Shown here one piece after another: positions 17,351 to 27,348 of a stretch of DNA of 64,000 nt. Where the stretch lies: NCBI RefSeq assembly GCF_006788895.1, contig NZ_VFRA01000001.1, forward strand, positions 1-64,000, in the 5' to 3' direction. A program made the translations under genes and the position numbers. This DNA comes from Rhodoglobus vestalii (lineage in GTDB: Bacteria > Actinomycetota > Actinomycetes > Actinomycetales > Microbacteriaceae). Within the stretch, counting starts at the first letter, position 1; the number at the start of each line of letters is the position of its first letter. The notes beneath the pieces were generated by a model, which worked only from the letters and a program-made list of their open reading frames with translations, did no database searches and was not told the origin of the DNA.

Positions 17351-17881
17351 ATGCCAAATACCGCTCACCAGCTTCGCGCCGCACGCCTGACCTCGGGAAT
17401 GAGTCAGGTCGAACTGGCGAAAGCATCGTCCACAGACCAATCACTCATCTCCCATGTGGAGTCAGGAAGCCGCGACACCCGCACCAGGACGCTCGACAGG
17501 CTGATGTCGACAATGGGACATCAAATGGTCGCCATCGACTCAGTGGAGCTCACAGCGCTTGACACAGCAATCACAATGCGGAGATGGCTTGCCCGCCAAC
17601 GCCCAGACGAAGCCGGGAAAGCGCTCCAAGAATTCAGTGCCGGACTGCACCGCGTCGACGCAGCCACAATGGTTGCACTCACACACTCACAACCGCTGTC
17701 CACCGAGCATCGTCGATGGGATGCGGCGCTTGCGCAGGTTATTGAATTCCGACTTGATGCGGTGAGTGCACCCATGCCGGCATGGCTTCGATCCTCGGGC
17801 CTTCTAGGTGACGAGGTCGCATGGCTGGACGTTGCCTCTCAGCACAGCACCACAAGCCCACATCCGGCACATAACCAGTAA
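17351..17881 (+). CDS. XRE-family regulator with C-terminal antitoxin-like domain
   Basis: A 176-residue protein with an N-terminal Cro/CI helix-turn-helix (LRAARLTSGMSQVELAKASS, TDQSLISHVESGSRDTRTRT) and a C-terminal region (RRWDAALAQVIEFRLDAV, APMPAWLRSSG) that resembles the C-terminal half of the putative antitoxin at 15936. AAAGGGG lies just before the ATG. No nucleotidyltransferase gene follows, so it may be an orphan antitoxin or repressor left by rearrangement. It is divergent from the excisionase-like gene, which it may control. Confidence 0.75.
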   Translation: MPNTAHQLRAARLTSGMSQVELAKASSTDQSLISHVESGSRDTRTRTLDRLMSTMGHQMVAIDSVELTALDTAITMRRWLARQRPDEAGKALQEFSAGLHRVDAATMVALTHSQPLSTEHRRWDAALAQVIEFRLDAVSAPMPAWLRSSGLLGDEVAWLDVASQHSTTSPHPAHNQ

Positions 17882-18009
17882 GGGCGTTCGCCGGATCTGG
17901 CGACTTCAAGGCGGCGCATGCAGCCGAGACAGTTAGGCGCGTCATCCTCCACGATCTGAGGCTACCCGCATCTGAGCTTCGGGCTACTCGACCACCCACA
18001 GGGCAAAGC

Positions 18010-18048
18010 AAAAGACCCCGACCAGCTCAATGCCGGTCGGGGTCTTTT
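18010..18048. terminator. Bidirectional terminator
   Basis: AAAAGACCCCGACC (18010-18023) pairs with GGTCGGGGTCTTTT (18035-18048), loop 11 nt. The A/T ends make it usable from both sides: for the XRE gene on the plus strand and for the small peptide gene on the minus strand. Confidence 0.88.
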
Positions 18049-18064
18049 CTGTCGCGCTAGCTGC

Positions 18065-18145
18065 CTACTGGCAGGAGTCGCACTGAAGCAGGTCCATCGG
18101 ATCGACTGGTACGGCGCAGCCACCAACGTTTTCGCCGTCGTCCAT
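18065..18145 (-). CDS. 26-residue cysteine-containing peptide gene, divergent from the type I RM operon
   Basis: A complete small gene: AGAGGAG is 9 nt before the ATG, there are 26 sense codons and a TAG, and the hairpin at 18010-18048 follows. The peptide begins MDDGENVGGCAV and ends DLLQCDSCQ, with cysteines at 10, 22 and 25, acidic overall, with a C-terminal CxxC. Function unknown. It could be a metal-binding or redox peptide, a leader peptide, or a regulator of the neighbouring hsd genes. A strong ribosome site plus its own terminator argue that it is made. Too short for usual gene callers. Confidence 0.6.
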   Translation of the reverse strand: MDDGENVGGCAVPVDPMDLLQCDSCQ

Positions 18146-18366
18146 ATTTCTTCACTCCTCTTCTGAGGGCCTGCTGTCGAGTGCTCAAACGGTGAAGCTG
18201 AGCTTGGGTTGTCTGCCGATATTGTGTGCGACGCTGGCGCCGCGTCTCGCTTTGCCGGGTCAAGCTCCTCAGGTTGGCTATTTGTCCGAGCAGGAGGTCA
18301 CGCGCATCGCCGGGTCCACTCTTCGTAATGTCGCTCAAGCCCAATAGAGTCGAGGAAGCGTCGTAG

Positions 18367-20361
18367 ATGACGGCGCGACTCCCGCGGAAAGTAGCAACCA
18401 CACGCATGTCACAGCAGCAGAACAACGCCAACTTCATCTGGTCGATCGCTGACCTGCTCCGCGGACCTTATAAGCCTCATCAGTATGGCGCGATTGTGCT
18501 CCCGTTCACTATCCTGCGCCGCCTCGATGCGGTGCTGGAGTCGACGAAGCAAGCAGTGCTGGATGAGGCGGCTAAGCGCGGCGACTCACCCGCCGCATCC
18601 GTGTTCATGGCAAAGGCGTCCGGACAGAGCTTCTACAACACGTCCGCTTTCACTTTGCAATCGCTGATGGGTGACCCGGCCGGCATCAAGGCGAATCTCA
18701 CGGATTATTTGCTCGGCTTCTCCGATAACGTGCGAGACATCTTTGACCGTTTTGGGTTTGCGGATCAGGTAGAGAAGCTTGACGCAGAGGATCTGCTGTT
18801 TCTGCTGACTCAGAAATTCAGTGCGGTCGACCTGCACCCGAACCGGGTGTCGAACATCGAGATGGGTCTCATGTTCGAGGAACTCATCCGCAAGTTCGCG
18901 GAGAATTCCAACGAGACCGCAGGGGAGCATTTCACCCCGCGCGAAGTGATCAGGTTGATGGTGTCGTTGCTGTTCATCGCGGATGACGAGGCACTCAGCG
19001 AGAAAGGTGTCGTGCGTTCTATCTATGACCCGACTGCGGGCACCGGTGGAATGTTGTCTGTGGCGGATGAGTACCTTCTGGAACACAATCCTGACGCTCG
19101 CCTGGTCATGTATGGCCAGGAAATCAACGGGGAGTCATACGCGATCTGTAAAGCAGATCTGGTCATCAAGGGCCAAGATATCAACCATATTATTCACGGT
19201 GACACCCTCACCGACGACGGTTTGATTGGGGAAACGTTCGACTACTGCCTTTCCAACCCACCGTTCGGAGTGGACTGGAATAAGCAGAAACCTGCCGTGC
19301 TTAAAGAACATGAGCAGCAAGGCTTCAACGGTCGGTTCGGCCCCGGACTTCCCCGTGTATCCGACGGGTCGCTGCTCTTCCTGTTGCACCTTGTGAAGAA
19401 GCTGCGGCCGAAGGCTAAGGGCGGGGGCCGTGCAGGAATCGTGCTTAACGGCTCGCCGCTGTTCACCGGAGGTGCAGGGTCGGGGGAGTCAGAGATTCGC
19501 CGTTACCTGTTGGAAAACGATCTGTTGGAAGCAATCGTCGCGCTCCCCACAGACATGTTCTACAACACCGGTATTGCCACCTACGTGTGGATTATCGACA
19601 ACGACAAACGCCCCGAACGCCGTGGCACCGTGCAGCTCATCGACGGAACCGGGTTCTCACAGAAGATGCGCAAATCATTGGGATCGAAACGTAAGGAGCT
19701 TGGCTCCAACGACATCGACGCGATAGTCAACCTTTATGGCGCTGCCGAAGAATCGGATGTTTCCAAGACCTTCAAAAACCAGAACTTTGGCTACCGCACA
19801 ATTACGGTCGAGCGTCCACTGCGCCTGAACTGGACGCTCACACCAGAGCGCGTCGAAGTCGCCCTCGCGGCCAGGTCGCTGGCGAAGCTCCCGGACACAG
19901 ATCGTGCCTCGCTTGTTAACGAGGCCGCTCGCGACAGTCTCGAATCCATCCCGACTTCAGATCAAACGGGGTTTGCCAAGCAGGCCAAAAAGTTCCTCGC
20001 ACGCGCTGGCGTTACTCTCACCGCCCCTCAACTCAAAGCGTTCATCGCGGGGCTCTCCGAGCGCGACAAAACCGCGGCGGTTGTGACTGACAGTAAGGGC
20101 AGCCCACTGCCAGACACGGATGCCCGCGACACCGAGAATGTTCCTCTGAGCGAAGACATCCAAAGCTACTTCGCCCGCGAAGTACTCCCTCACGTCCCAG
20201 ATGCCTGGATCGACGAATCCAAAACCAAGACCGGCTACGAGATTCCATTCACTCGTCACTTCTATCAATATGTGCTTCCGCGTCCGCTCGAAGAGATCGA
20301 TGCGGATCTCAATAAGCTGGTCCGTGAGATCACGGAGCTGCTAAACGAGGTGGAGGCATGA
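18367..20361 (+). CDS. hsdM: Type I restriction-modification system DNA methyltransferase subunit HsdM
   Basis: N6-adenine DNA methyltransferase subunit (664 residues from this start). The HsdM N-terminal helical domain (NNANFIWSIADLLRGPYKPH) is followed by SAM motif I DPTAGTGGML at about residue 220 and the catalytic SNPPFGVDW at about 296. A long C-terminal region contacts HsdS. GAGGAAG lies upstream of the ATG at 18367; the ATG at 18406, which begins MSQQQNN, is the usual family start and may be the real one. The stop overlaps hsdS by 4 bp (ATGA). Confidence 0.95.
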   Translation: MTARLPRKVATTRMSQQQNNANFIWSIADLLRGPYKPHQYGAIVLPFTILRRLDAVLESTKQAVLDEAAKRGDSPAASVFMAKASGQSFYNTSAFTLQSLMGDPAGIKANLTDYLLGFSDNVRDIFDRFGFADQVEKLDAEDLLFLLTQKFSAVDLHPNRVSNIEMGLMFEELIRKFAENSNETAGEHFTPREVIRLMVSLLFIADDEALSEKGVVRSIYDPTAGTGGMLSVADEYLLEHNPDARLVMYGQEINGESYAICKADLVIKGQDINHIIHGDTLTDDGLIGETFDYCLSNPPFGVDWNKQKPAVLKEHEQQGFNGRFGPGLPRVSDGSLLFLLHLVKKLRPKAKGGGRAGIVLNGSPLFTGGAGSGESEIRRYLLENDLLEAIVALPTDMFYNTGIATYVWIIDNDKRPERRGTVQLIDGTGFSQKMRKSLGSKRKELGSNDIDAIVNLYGAAEESDVSKTFKNQNFGYRTITVERPLRLNWTLTPERVEVALAARSLAKLPDTDRASLVNEAARDSLESIPTSDQTGFAKQAKKFLARAGVTLTAPQLKAFIAGLSERDKTAAVVTDSKGSPLPDTDARDTENVPLSEDIQSYFAREVLPHVPDAWIDESKTKTGYEIPFTRHFYQYVLPRPLEEIDADLNKLVREITELLNEVEA

Positions 20362-21674
20362 CGCTCAAGCCTTACCCGGCGCATGAGGACTCAGGGATCG
20401 AATGGGTTGGGAGGATACCGCTGGGTTGGGAGGTGCAGCCATTCTTTGCGGCTGTTCGTGTGCGTCGTGAAAAGAACGCAAGCCTGACAGAAGACAACCT
20501 GCTATCGCTTAGCTATGGAAATATCGTTCGGAAGGACATGAATTCGAACGACGGTTTGCTCCCCGAGTCGTTTGCGACTTATCAGATCGTCCACCCGTTC
20601 GACATGGTGTTTAGACTCACTGACTTGCAGAACGACAAGCGGAGTCTTCGGTCGGCGCTTGTGCAGGAAACAGGCATCATCACATCTGCCTACCTCGCAG
20701 TGAAGCCGCTGCATCATCACCCGAGGTATTTCGCTTACCTCATGCGTGAGTATGACGCCCAAAAAGTCTTCTACTCGATGGGCGGGGGCCTAAGGCAGTC
20801 GATGAAGTTCGATGATGTCAAGCATCTTCCTGTTGTGATGCCGCCGCGAGCCGAACAAGAGCAGATCGCAAACTATCTCGACAACCACACGGGAAAAATC
20901 GACGCGATAATCGGTAAGCAGCAACAACTGATCGAGACGCTGGCGGAGCGGCGGCAGGCCGTCATCAGCCACGCAGTCACCAAGGGGCTTGACCCGGATG
21001 CGCCGATGAAAACCTCCGGCGTCAGTTGGCTTGGTGAAGTTCCTTCCAATTGGGTGGTGCAGAGACTTCAATACATCACGGATGTACTAACCGGATTTCC
21101 GTTCAAGAGCGATGACTACTCGTCCGACGAAAACGACATTCGCCTCCTGCGTGGGATCAACGTGAGTCCTGGGCGTCTTGCCTGGGGTGAAGTCGCCTAC
21201 TGGCCGCGCGCAGAAGCTGACGCCTACTCGGACTACCACCTCCACGAGGACGACCTGATTCTCGGCTTAGATAGACCAATCGTTTCGGCAGGAACTCGGG
21301 TGGCCCGAGTCCAATCTGAGGATCTTCCGGCACTTCTATTGCAGCGCGTGGCACGTATTCGACCTCGACGCGGAACCAGCGCCTGCTTTATTGAATATTT
21401 GCTCTCAGGCCCAGAATTCAGGGACTATTTGGCACCGATCTTTACGGGCGTCAGCGTTCCTCATATGAGTCCGGATCAACTGGATAATTTTCAAGTCGCT
21501 TTGCCCACGGCGGACGAACAGGCTGAGATCGTCACGTATCTTGACCGCGAGACTTCGCAGATCGACGGGCTGTCGGCGAAAGCGCGCGAGATGATCGTCG
21601 TGCTCAAGGAACGTAGACAAGCATTGATCAGTGCCGCGGTAACCGGGAAGATCGATGTGAGGGGACTGTCCTGA
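20358..21674 (+). CDS. hsdS: Type I restriction-modification system specificity subunit HsdS
   Basis: DNA-recognition subunit (438 residues) with two target-recognition domains, each followed by a conserved coiled-coil arm: IANYLDNHTGKIDAIIGKQ at about residue 170 and IVTYLDRETSQIDGLSAK near 390. The repeated arms set the spacing between the two half-sites of the bipartite target. It is coupled to hsdM by ATGA and to hsdR by a 1-bp TGATG overlap, so the three subunits are made from one message. The target sequence cannot be read from the protein. Confidence 0.95.
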   Translation: MTLKPYPAHEDSGIEWVGRIPLGWEVQPFFAAVRVRREKNASLTEDNLLSLSYGNIVRKDMNSNDGLLPESFATYQIVHPFDMVFRLTDLQNDKRSLRSALVQETGIITSAYLAVKPLHHHPRYFAYLMREYDAQKVFYSMGGGLRQSMKFDDVKHLPVVMPPRAEQEQIANYLDNHTGKIDAIIGKQQQLIETLAERRQAVISHAVTKGLDPDAPMKTSGVSWLGEVPSNWVVQRLQYITDVLTGFPFKSDDYSSDENDIRLLRGINVSPGRLAWGEVAYWPRAEADAYSDYHLHEDDLILGLDRPIVSAGTRVARVQSEDLPALLLQRVARIRPRRGTSACFIEYLLSGPEFRDYLAPIFTGVSVPHMSPDQLDNFQVALPTADEQAEIVTYLDRETSQIDGLSAKAREMIVVLKERRQALISAAVTGKIDVRGLS

Positions 21675-24600
21675 TGGGCAAGCACAACGAGTACTGGTTC
21701 GAAGACGAACTCTGCGCCCACTTGAGCGCGAACGGGTGGGAGTATTCAGCTGATGACGCCGGCTATGACCCGCAGCTCGCTGTGTTCCCGGAGGATGTGC
21801 TGTGGTGGTTGCAGACCACTCAGCCGGACGCGTATGACCAGAAGGTTAAGGCATCCGACCCGCCTGCGGTTCGCGCGAAAGCGGAAGCCCAGTTACTCAA
21901 GGTGTTGGTCCAAACATTGGAGCGTCCGTTCGCGCAGGGTGGTGGCACCCTGAACGTGTTGCGGCATGGCTTCAAGGATGTGGCGACATCGTTTGACCTC
22001 TGCCAGTTCAAGCCCGCGCAGAACCTCAATCCGGCAACCCTTGAACGATATGGTCAGGTGCGGCTGCGGGTGATGCGGCAGGTTCACTACTCAACATCGA
22101 ACGCGAAAAAGTCGATCGACCTGGTGTTCTTCGTCAATGGTCTGCCGGTGGCGACGATGGAGGTCAAGACTGACTTTACCCAGTCGGTCGAGGACGCAGT
22201 CATCCAATACAAGAAGGACCGCACACCGCGGGACCCCTCCACTAAGAAGACCGAACCACTGCTGGGCTTTGGCACTCGGGCGCTAGTGCACTTCGCTGTC
22301 TCCAATACTGAGGTGTGGATGACTACCCGCCTCGACGGGGCGGCGACGCGCTTTCTGCCATTCAATATGGGCAACGACGGTGGCAAAGGAAACCCGGCCA
22401 ACCCGAACGGGTCGCCGAGCGCCTACCTGTGGGAGCGGGTGCTGCAACGCGATGCGTGGTTGGAGATCATCGGCAAGTTCCTCCACGCTGCCACTGAGAA
22501 GAAGACCGATCCGGTCACCGGTGAGGTGACGGTGACCCAGTCGCTGCTGTTCCCTCGTTACCACCAGTGGGAGTCTGTGACGCGTCTGGTGGCCGCAGCG
22601 CGGGAGGAAGGTCCGGGACATCGTTACCTGATCCAGCACAGCGCCGGCTCAGGCAAGACCAACTCGATCGCCTGGACTGCCCACCAGTTGTCTTCCCTGC
22701 ACAATGACGCCGGGAACAAGGTCTTCGATTCGGTGATTGTCGTCACCGACCGCACTGTGCTTGATGATCAGTTGCAGGATGCGATTTATCAGATCGACCA
22801 CAAATCAGGTGTGGTGGTGCCGATCACCCGTGGTGGTAGCGATTCGAAATCGACCGCGTTGACAAAAGCGTTGACTGACCGCGCGCAGATCATCATCGTC
22901 ACGATTCAAACTTTCCCGCACGCGCTCAAAGCCATCCGCACCTCAGGCGCCTTGGTCGGTCGTAGTTTCGCGATCATTGCCGATGAAGCCCATTCTTCGC
23001 AGACTGGCAGTACGTCGGCAAAGCTGAAGCATGTGCTCTCCCCGGAAGAACTTGCCTCGGTTGAGGATGGTGGCGACATTGACATTGAGGCCGTGCTTGC
23101 CGCCGAGATGGAAGAGAAGGCTGAGACGAAGAACATCAGCTTCTTCGCCTACACCGCCACCCCCAAAGGGAAGACGTTGGAGCTGTTCGGCCGGCGCGGT
23201 GACGATGGCCTGCCGCACGCCTTCCATGTGTACACGATGCAGCAGGCGATCGAGGAGAAGTTCATTCTCGATGTGCTGAAGAATTACACGCCTTATATGT
23301 TGGCGTTCAAGCTTGCCCACAACGGCCGCGAGTATGACGACACAACACCTGTGTCCGCCATTGCGGCGGCAGATCCGTTAGTGGATCGGACTGAGGCGTC
23401 CAAAGAACTAATGAGGTGGGTGCGGCTACATCCGCACAACATTGCGCAGAAAGTTGCGATCGTCGTCGAGCACTTCCGCGACAACGTCGCTTGGCGTCTG
23501 AACGGGCAAGCCAAAGCGATGGTCGTCACTGGTAGCCGGCTCGAAGCCGTACGTTACAAACGCGCCTTCGACGCCTACGTCGCCAAACGCGGCTATGCAG
23601 GCATGGCCGCTCTGGTCGCGTTCTCTCGCGAGATTGCCGACCCGGATGTGGGCGAGAGCTCTGTGACCGAGGTCACCCTGAACCCGGGGCTGCGGGGCCG
23701 GAGCCTGCCGCAAGCGTTCGCCACCGAAGAATTCCAGGTGATGCTTGTGGCCAACAAATTCCAGACCGGCTTCGACCAGCCGCTGCTCGTGGCCATGTAT
23801 GTGGACAAGAAACTTTCCGGCGTCACAGCCGTACAGACGCTGTCGAGACTCAATCGGATGGCGACAGGCAAGGACCAGACATTCGTGCTGGACTTCGTGA
23901 ATGAACCAGCCGAGATTCTGGCTGCGTTCCAGACGTATTACAGGTCGGCAAGTTTGGCCGACAACTCCGACCCGAACCTCATCCATGCACTGCGCGCCAA
24001 ACTCGACCAGGCCGTCATCTATGAAGAATCTGAGGTCGACGGGGCTGCCGCAGCGTATGTGCGCGATGAAGGCAACAACGCTTACTCGAAGTGGCTGACC
24101 CCAGCACAGCAACGCTTCTCCGTCCAATACACGAACGCGCTTAAAGCCGGAGACACAACACGAGTCGAAGAGCTGGAACTGTTCCGCGCCGACGTGAACG
24201 CATTCATTCGCGCCTACGACTTCCTCGCCCAAATCGTCAACTTCCACGACGTTGGGCTAGAGAAACGATCCATCTTCTACCGGCTACTAGTGCCGCTGAT
24301 AGGTGACCCGAACCCCGACCGCGGCGTCGACCTCGCCGGGGTCGACCTCACCCACTACAGCTTGCCCCCGGGAGAGGCCGAGAACCTCCAACTATCCGGA
24401 GATGGCGACCCGTTGTCGGGGTTCAAAGGTGCCGGTTCAGGGGCCGCGAAAGACCCGGAGCTCGTGCGGATGCAGGAGATCATTGACATGATGAACACCC
24501 TGTTCGAAGGCGACGGCCTCACCGACAATGACATGCTCGGCTTTACGGGCTACCTCGGCGGGAAGTTCGATGAGAACAACACGCTGCGGGAGCAAGCCAA

Positions 24601-24793
24601 AGCAAATAGCTTCGAACAATTTATGGGAAGCCCCGACCTAGGCGCCGCATTCCAAAATGCTGTGATTGAGTCGGACACCAATTTTCAGTCAATGAGTGAG
24701 CAAGTCCTGGGCAGCAAGAACATCCAGAAGACGATTCTTGAACTACTTGCGCGGGAATTCTACAACAAGCACGGTGGGGGAACGGCAGCATAA
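21674..24793 (+). CDS. hsdR: Type I restriction-modification system endonuclease/translocase subunit HsdR
   Basis: Motor and nuclease subunit (1039 residues). The N-terminal PD-(D/E)xK nuclease is seen as VFFVNGLPVATMEVKTD (E-x-K), Walker A is IQHSAGSGKTNS at about residue 322, and the DEAH box is IIADEAHSSQTG at about residue 435; helicase motif III appears as FFAYTATPKG. Full length with no breaks, so the hsdMSR operon should give a working enzyme. The island thus carries its own restriction barrier and matching methylation. Confidence 0.96.
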   Translation: MGKHNEYWFEDELCAHLSANGWEYSADDAGYDPQLAVFPEDVLWWLQTTQPDAYDQKVKASDPPAVRAKAEAQLLKVLVQTLERPFAQGGGTLNVLRHGFKDVATSFDLCQFKPAQNLNPATLERYGQVRLRVMRQVHYSTSNAKKSIDLVFFVNGLPVATMEVKTDFTQSVEDAVIQYKKDRTPRDPSTKKTEPLLGFGTRALVHFAVSNTEVWMTTRLDGAATRFLPFNMGNDGGKGNPANPNGSPSAYLWERVLQRDAWLEIIGKFLHAATEKKTDPVTGEVTVTQSLLFPRYHQWESVTRLVAAAREEGPGHRYLIQHSAGSGKTNSIAWTAHQLSSLHNDAGNKVFDSVIVVTDRTVLDDQLQDAIYQIDHKSGVVVPITRGGSDSKSTALTKALTDRAQIIIVTIQTFPHALKAIRTSGALVGRSFAIIADEAHSSQTGSTSAKLKHVLSPEELASVEDGGDIDIEAVLAAEMEEKAETKNISFFAYTATPKGKTLELFGRRGDDGLPHAFHVYTMQQAIEEKFILDVLKNYTPYMLAFKLAHNGREYDDTTPVSAIAAADPLVDRTEASKELMRWVRLHPHNIAQKVAIVVEHFRDNVAWRLNGQAKAMVVTGSRLEAVRYKRAFDAYVAKRGYAGMAALVAFSREIADPDVGESSVTEVTLNPGLRGRSLPQAFATEEFQVMLVANKFQTGFDQPLLVAMYVDKKLSGVTAVQTLSRLNRMATGKDQTFVLDFVNEPAEILAAFQTYYRSASLADNSDPNLIHALRAKLDQAVIYEESEVDGAAAAYVRDEGNNAYSKWLTPAQQRFSVQYTNALKAGDTTRVEELELFRADVNAFIRAYDFLAQIVNFHDVGLEKRSIFYRLLVPLIGDPNPDRGVDLAGVDLTHYSLPPGEAENLQLSGDGDPLSGFKGAGSGAAKDPELVRMQEIIDMMNTLFEGDGLTDNDMLGFTGYLGGKFDENNTLREQAKANSFEQFMGSPDLGAAFQNAVIESDTNFQSMSEQVLGSKNIQKTILELLAREFYNKHGGGTAA

Positions 24794-25980
24794 CCATCCC
24801 TGGGATAGAGGCAGAATTCGGCGGCTCGGATGAAGCATAACCGCGCTCTTCGGGCACGACCTCTAAGTGATGCGGGGTCGTGTGGGGTGGGGGAGGGCCC
24901 CTTCGAAAAACCTTTCGGACTGACCGATGTCCCGGTTTTGTGAAGCTTTGATTGGGAGGGTGCACTCTTGTCAGGCTGGCACGCCCAGCGTGTACGCCAC
25001 CGTGGAGTGAGACCGGTCGACCCAGATTCCTCTTGGCGAACAGGGCGTGAATCGTCCTGAGGCGGAGCCTGAAGATTGAGGGCCAGCCAGTCTCCACGTG
25101 CTCGGTAGAATTTCGCGCCCTTTCGCTCAACGCCCGCACAAGCGCCGTGAGCACTCGATTTGAGGAGCGGAGCAGTTGAGACGCGATGCGTCGTTTCCAT
25201 CGTCTTAGAAGCGAACTGATGGCGTTAGGCGGCGAGATTGGGGCATGGTCTGTCGTGCAATCTGCGTTGAGTTGTCGGGGCATGGGCTGTAATAGCTTTC
25301 GGTTCATCGCGTGCTTCCTCTCAGGTTGTTTTCGCCTCGCGGGGGAGTCGAGGCGCCTTCACTGAGATGGATATGCGGCGAAAACCGGAGGCTCGGAAGA
25401 ATTCGCGAAACAATTTTTTGCCGAAGCCGTCACGAGTCCAGTCCGTCGGGAACGCGGGGTTGGTGCGGCCAGCGAACGTGTCGACAGAAAGTGCTCGCGG
25501 GCGGGTGTCCTCGTTCGAGTGCTAGAACCAGTTTTCATCATTGGCCACGAAGGTGAGAGGGTGTTGCGGCGCTTCACAAGCTGGATGAGGCGGGGCCCGG
25601 AGATGAAGCCCCGCCGTCCACCGCCGCGAGAATCTGGCCGGCCGGTGATGACGGTCTGGGTCTGATCCTGTGGGCTCCGCGAAGCAGTGTCCGGATGATG
25701 ATTGGCGCGACGAATGGGGTGCGGATTCTCTGCTCGCAGAGCCCCGGCAGGGGAGGCTGAAAACTGAGTGCTGAGGATGTTGGGAACACCATCCTGGCGG
25801 AACGCGATTCTGGCGAAATCGATGTGCATAAAATGGGTCTGGCCGGAGGCTGACAGGACACCTGCGGCAGCCTCAATCCATTGGTCGATTATGGTGCCGG
25901 GGACGGTGTCGGGGACATCGCGATTTTCGGACTCGCCTGACGGATGACTTGAGCGCACAAAACCTCTGTGCGTGGCATCG
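24794..25980. other. Non-coding or decayed stretch after hsdR
   Basis: About 1.2 kb with no gene I can support. Open frames occur on the minus strand (25359-25958 and others), and one minus-strand phase around 25340-25550 reads smoothly (FAGRTNPAFPTDWTRDGFGK), which may be a gene fragment, but I recognise no family. Confidence 0.45.
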
Positions 25981-25996
25981 GGGTACGGATTTGGGC

Positions 25997-26302
25997 TGTA
26001 CCAGGTTGCTTTTTCTGTACCAGATTGGGTTTGGTACAGAAGTTCCCAGTGTTTATATAGGATTTTGGGCCCAAAACGGGTCTGTACTCGTGTACCAGGT
26101 TTGCACAGTACCCCTATAGAGAGAAAACCTATTGATATATATGGATACCTAGGCCCCTATATATATATACCCTCTGCCTCGTAGTGTATATATCTCTCTT
26201 AAGTACAAAGGTACAAGTAGTAGTAGAGGGCCCCCTTCCCAGCAAACAACTGGGCACTTCTGTACCAAACCCAATCTGGTACAAGGAAAGTAGTCGAGTA
26301 CA
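25997..26302. repeat. TGTACCA array with 28-bp perfect inverted repeat in an A+T-rich zone (origin or regulatory candidate)
   Basis: The heptamer TGTACCA occurs at 25997, 26016, 26091 and 26261 on the plus strand and, inverted, at 26032 and 26277. The arms 26016-26043 and 26256-26283 are perfect inverted copies (28 bp), extendable to 35 bp with one mismatch. Inside each arm TGTACCA and TGGTACA face each other across 9 bp, like a dimer site. Between the arms is an A+T-rich core with runs of TATATA (26134-26193). Clustered sites plus an A+T-rich core resemble a replication origin or partition-type centre; no Rep gene is adjacent. Confidence 0.6.
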
Positions 26303-26441
26303 GATTTTCGGCAACTTCCGCGGAATCCCGGTGATTTTTATTTGACCTTGGGTTTTTGGCCCAAATTGGTGCTCATCGCCAAAAACACATTCCGACGATT
26401 TTTTGCTCTCCGAAGCTCTCGAACGTCGACCGGAGGTGACC

Positions 26442-26496
26442 GAAATCTTCCCCAAACGGTCGACGCCGATGCAAGATCTTCCCCAAAAGGGTCGAC
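26442..26496. repeat. Short direct repeats near the TGTACCA array
   Basis: AATCTTCCCCAAACGGTCGAC (26444) is repeated as GATCTTCCCCAAAAGGGTCG (26475), a 31-bp period. A further TGGTACA lies at 26563, and GTACAGATTTTCG occurs both near 26299 and 26565, tying this segment to the array upstream. It may be part of the same regulatory or replication region. Confidence 0.45.
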
Positions 26497-26569
26497 CGAT
26501 CGACGAAATTTCCCCCGAAAACACCTCCAAGAGGTCAGTTCCTGGCCCCGAATGGCACCTTCTGGTACA

Positions 26570-27348
26570 GATTTTCGTCCCCAAGGGCGGCAACCGGGGT
26601 ACAAAAATGCGGGCCAAAAACGTTAGATCACCCCCGGATGCGGAACAATTATCATGCCCAGAACGCCCCCACCACACCGATCCCCACCCTGCCACTAGGG
26701 CACACTTTCCAGCCTGATCAAACCCCTATTTCCACACCTCGAAACCACCCCGAAACCACCGGGATTCCAGCCTCCGAATCGGCGCCGCCGAGAGCCCTTA
26801 ACGCGGTCGTCAGATGGCTTCATTTTGACCTAGCGGCAGGGGTCGTTTTGTCACCATTTGGGGACCGGATAAAACCCCTTCGGGTGGGTGATTCCCACGG
26901 TGGGTGGAGCCGCTCTGGCAGGCGCCGGCAGAGCGGCTGTGAGGATGTTTTGACGCCGGGTGGTAGCCCTGCGGGTCAGGGCGGTCAGCGTGTGTGGTGG
27001 GCCGGCGGTGGAACTGAGTGACATCCGCCTGGACCGGGTTGAACCCGCCGCACATGTCTAGTTCAACATCACCTAATTAGTGGGGCGGCGGATGCCGCAT
27101 CCTCGGGTCAGGAGGACGTCGACTGGACCGAGGAGCTCAGCAGCGTAGCCTAACGTCGCTGTCGCTGTGCGTTATCGACTTTTTGCCAGATAATGACCAG
27201 CGTGACCGACAGTATTTGCACAGCGGTGGAGCGGCAGGCTCACACCGAGTATTAGCCAATTGCTGATCCGAAATTATGACACCAGATGATAGCTATAGAT
27301 TCCAATATGGCATATCATGGCACTTGTGACTATCAGAAAGGGGTTCCC
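26570..27348. other. Stretch without a recognisable gene
   Basis: About 780 bp containing only short or compositionally odd frames. No RNA gene or family motif was recognised. Confidence 0.45.

Noticed and set aside
18057..18437. Minus-strand 126-codon frame
   Set aside because: Overlaps the hsdM start and the small peptide gene in another phase; arginine-rich chance translation.
24621..25307. Minus-strand 228-codon frame
   Set aside because: Partly antisense to hsdR and rich in chance-like R/S/P runs; no ribosome site or motif.
25359..25958. Minus-strand 199-codon frame
   Set aside because: No recognisable domain and another phase over part of it reads better; I could not support either as a gene.
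26129..26695. Minus-strand 188-codon frame over the TGTACCA array
   Set aside because: Its second half translates the TATATA repeats and inverted repeat; a binding or origin region is a better explanation.
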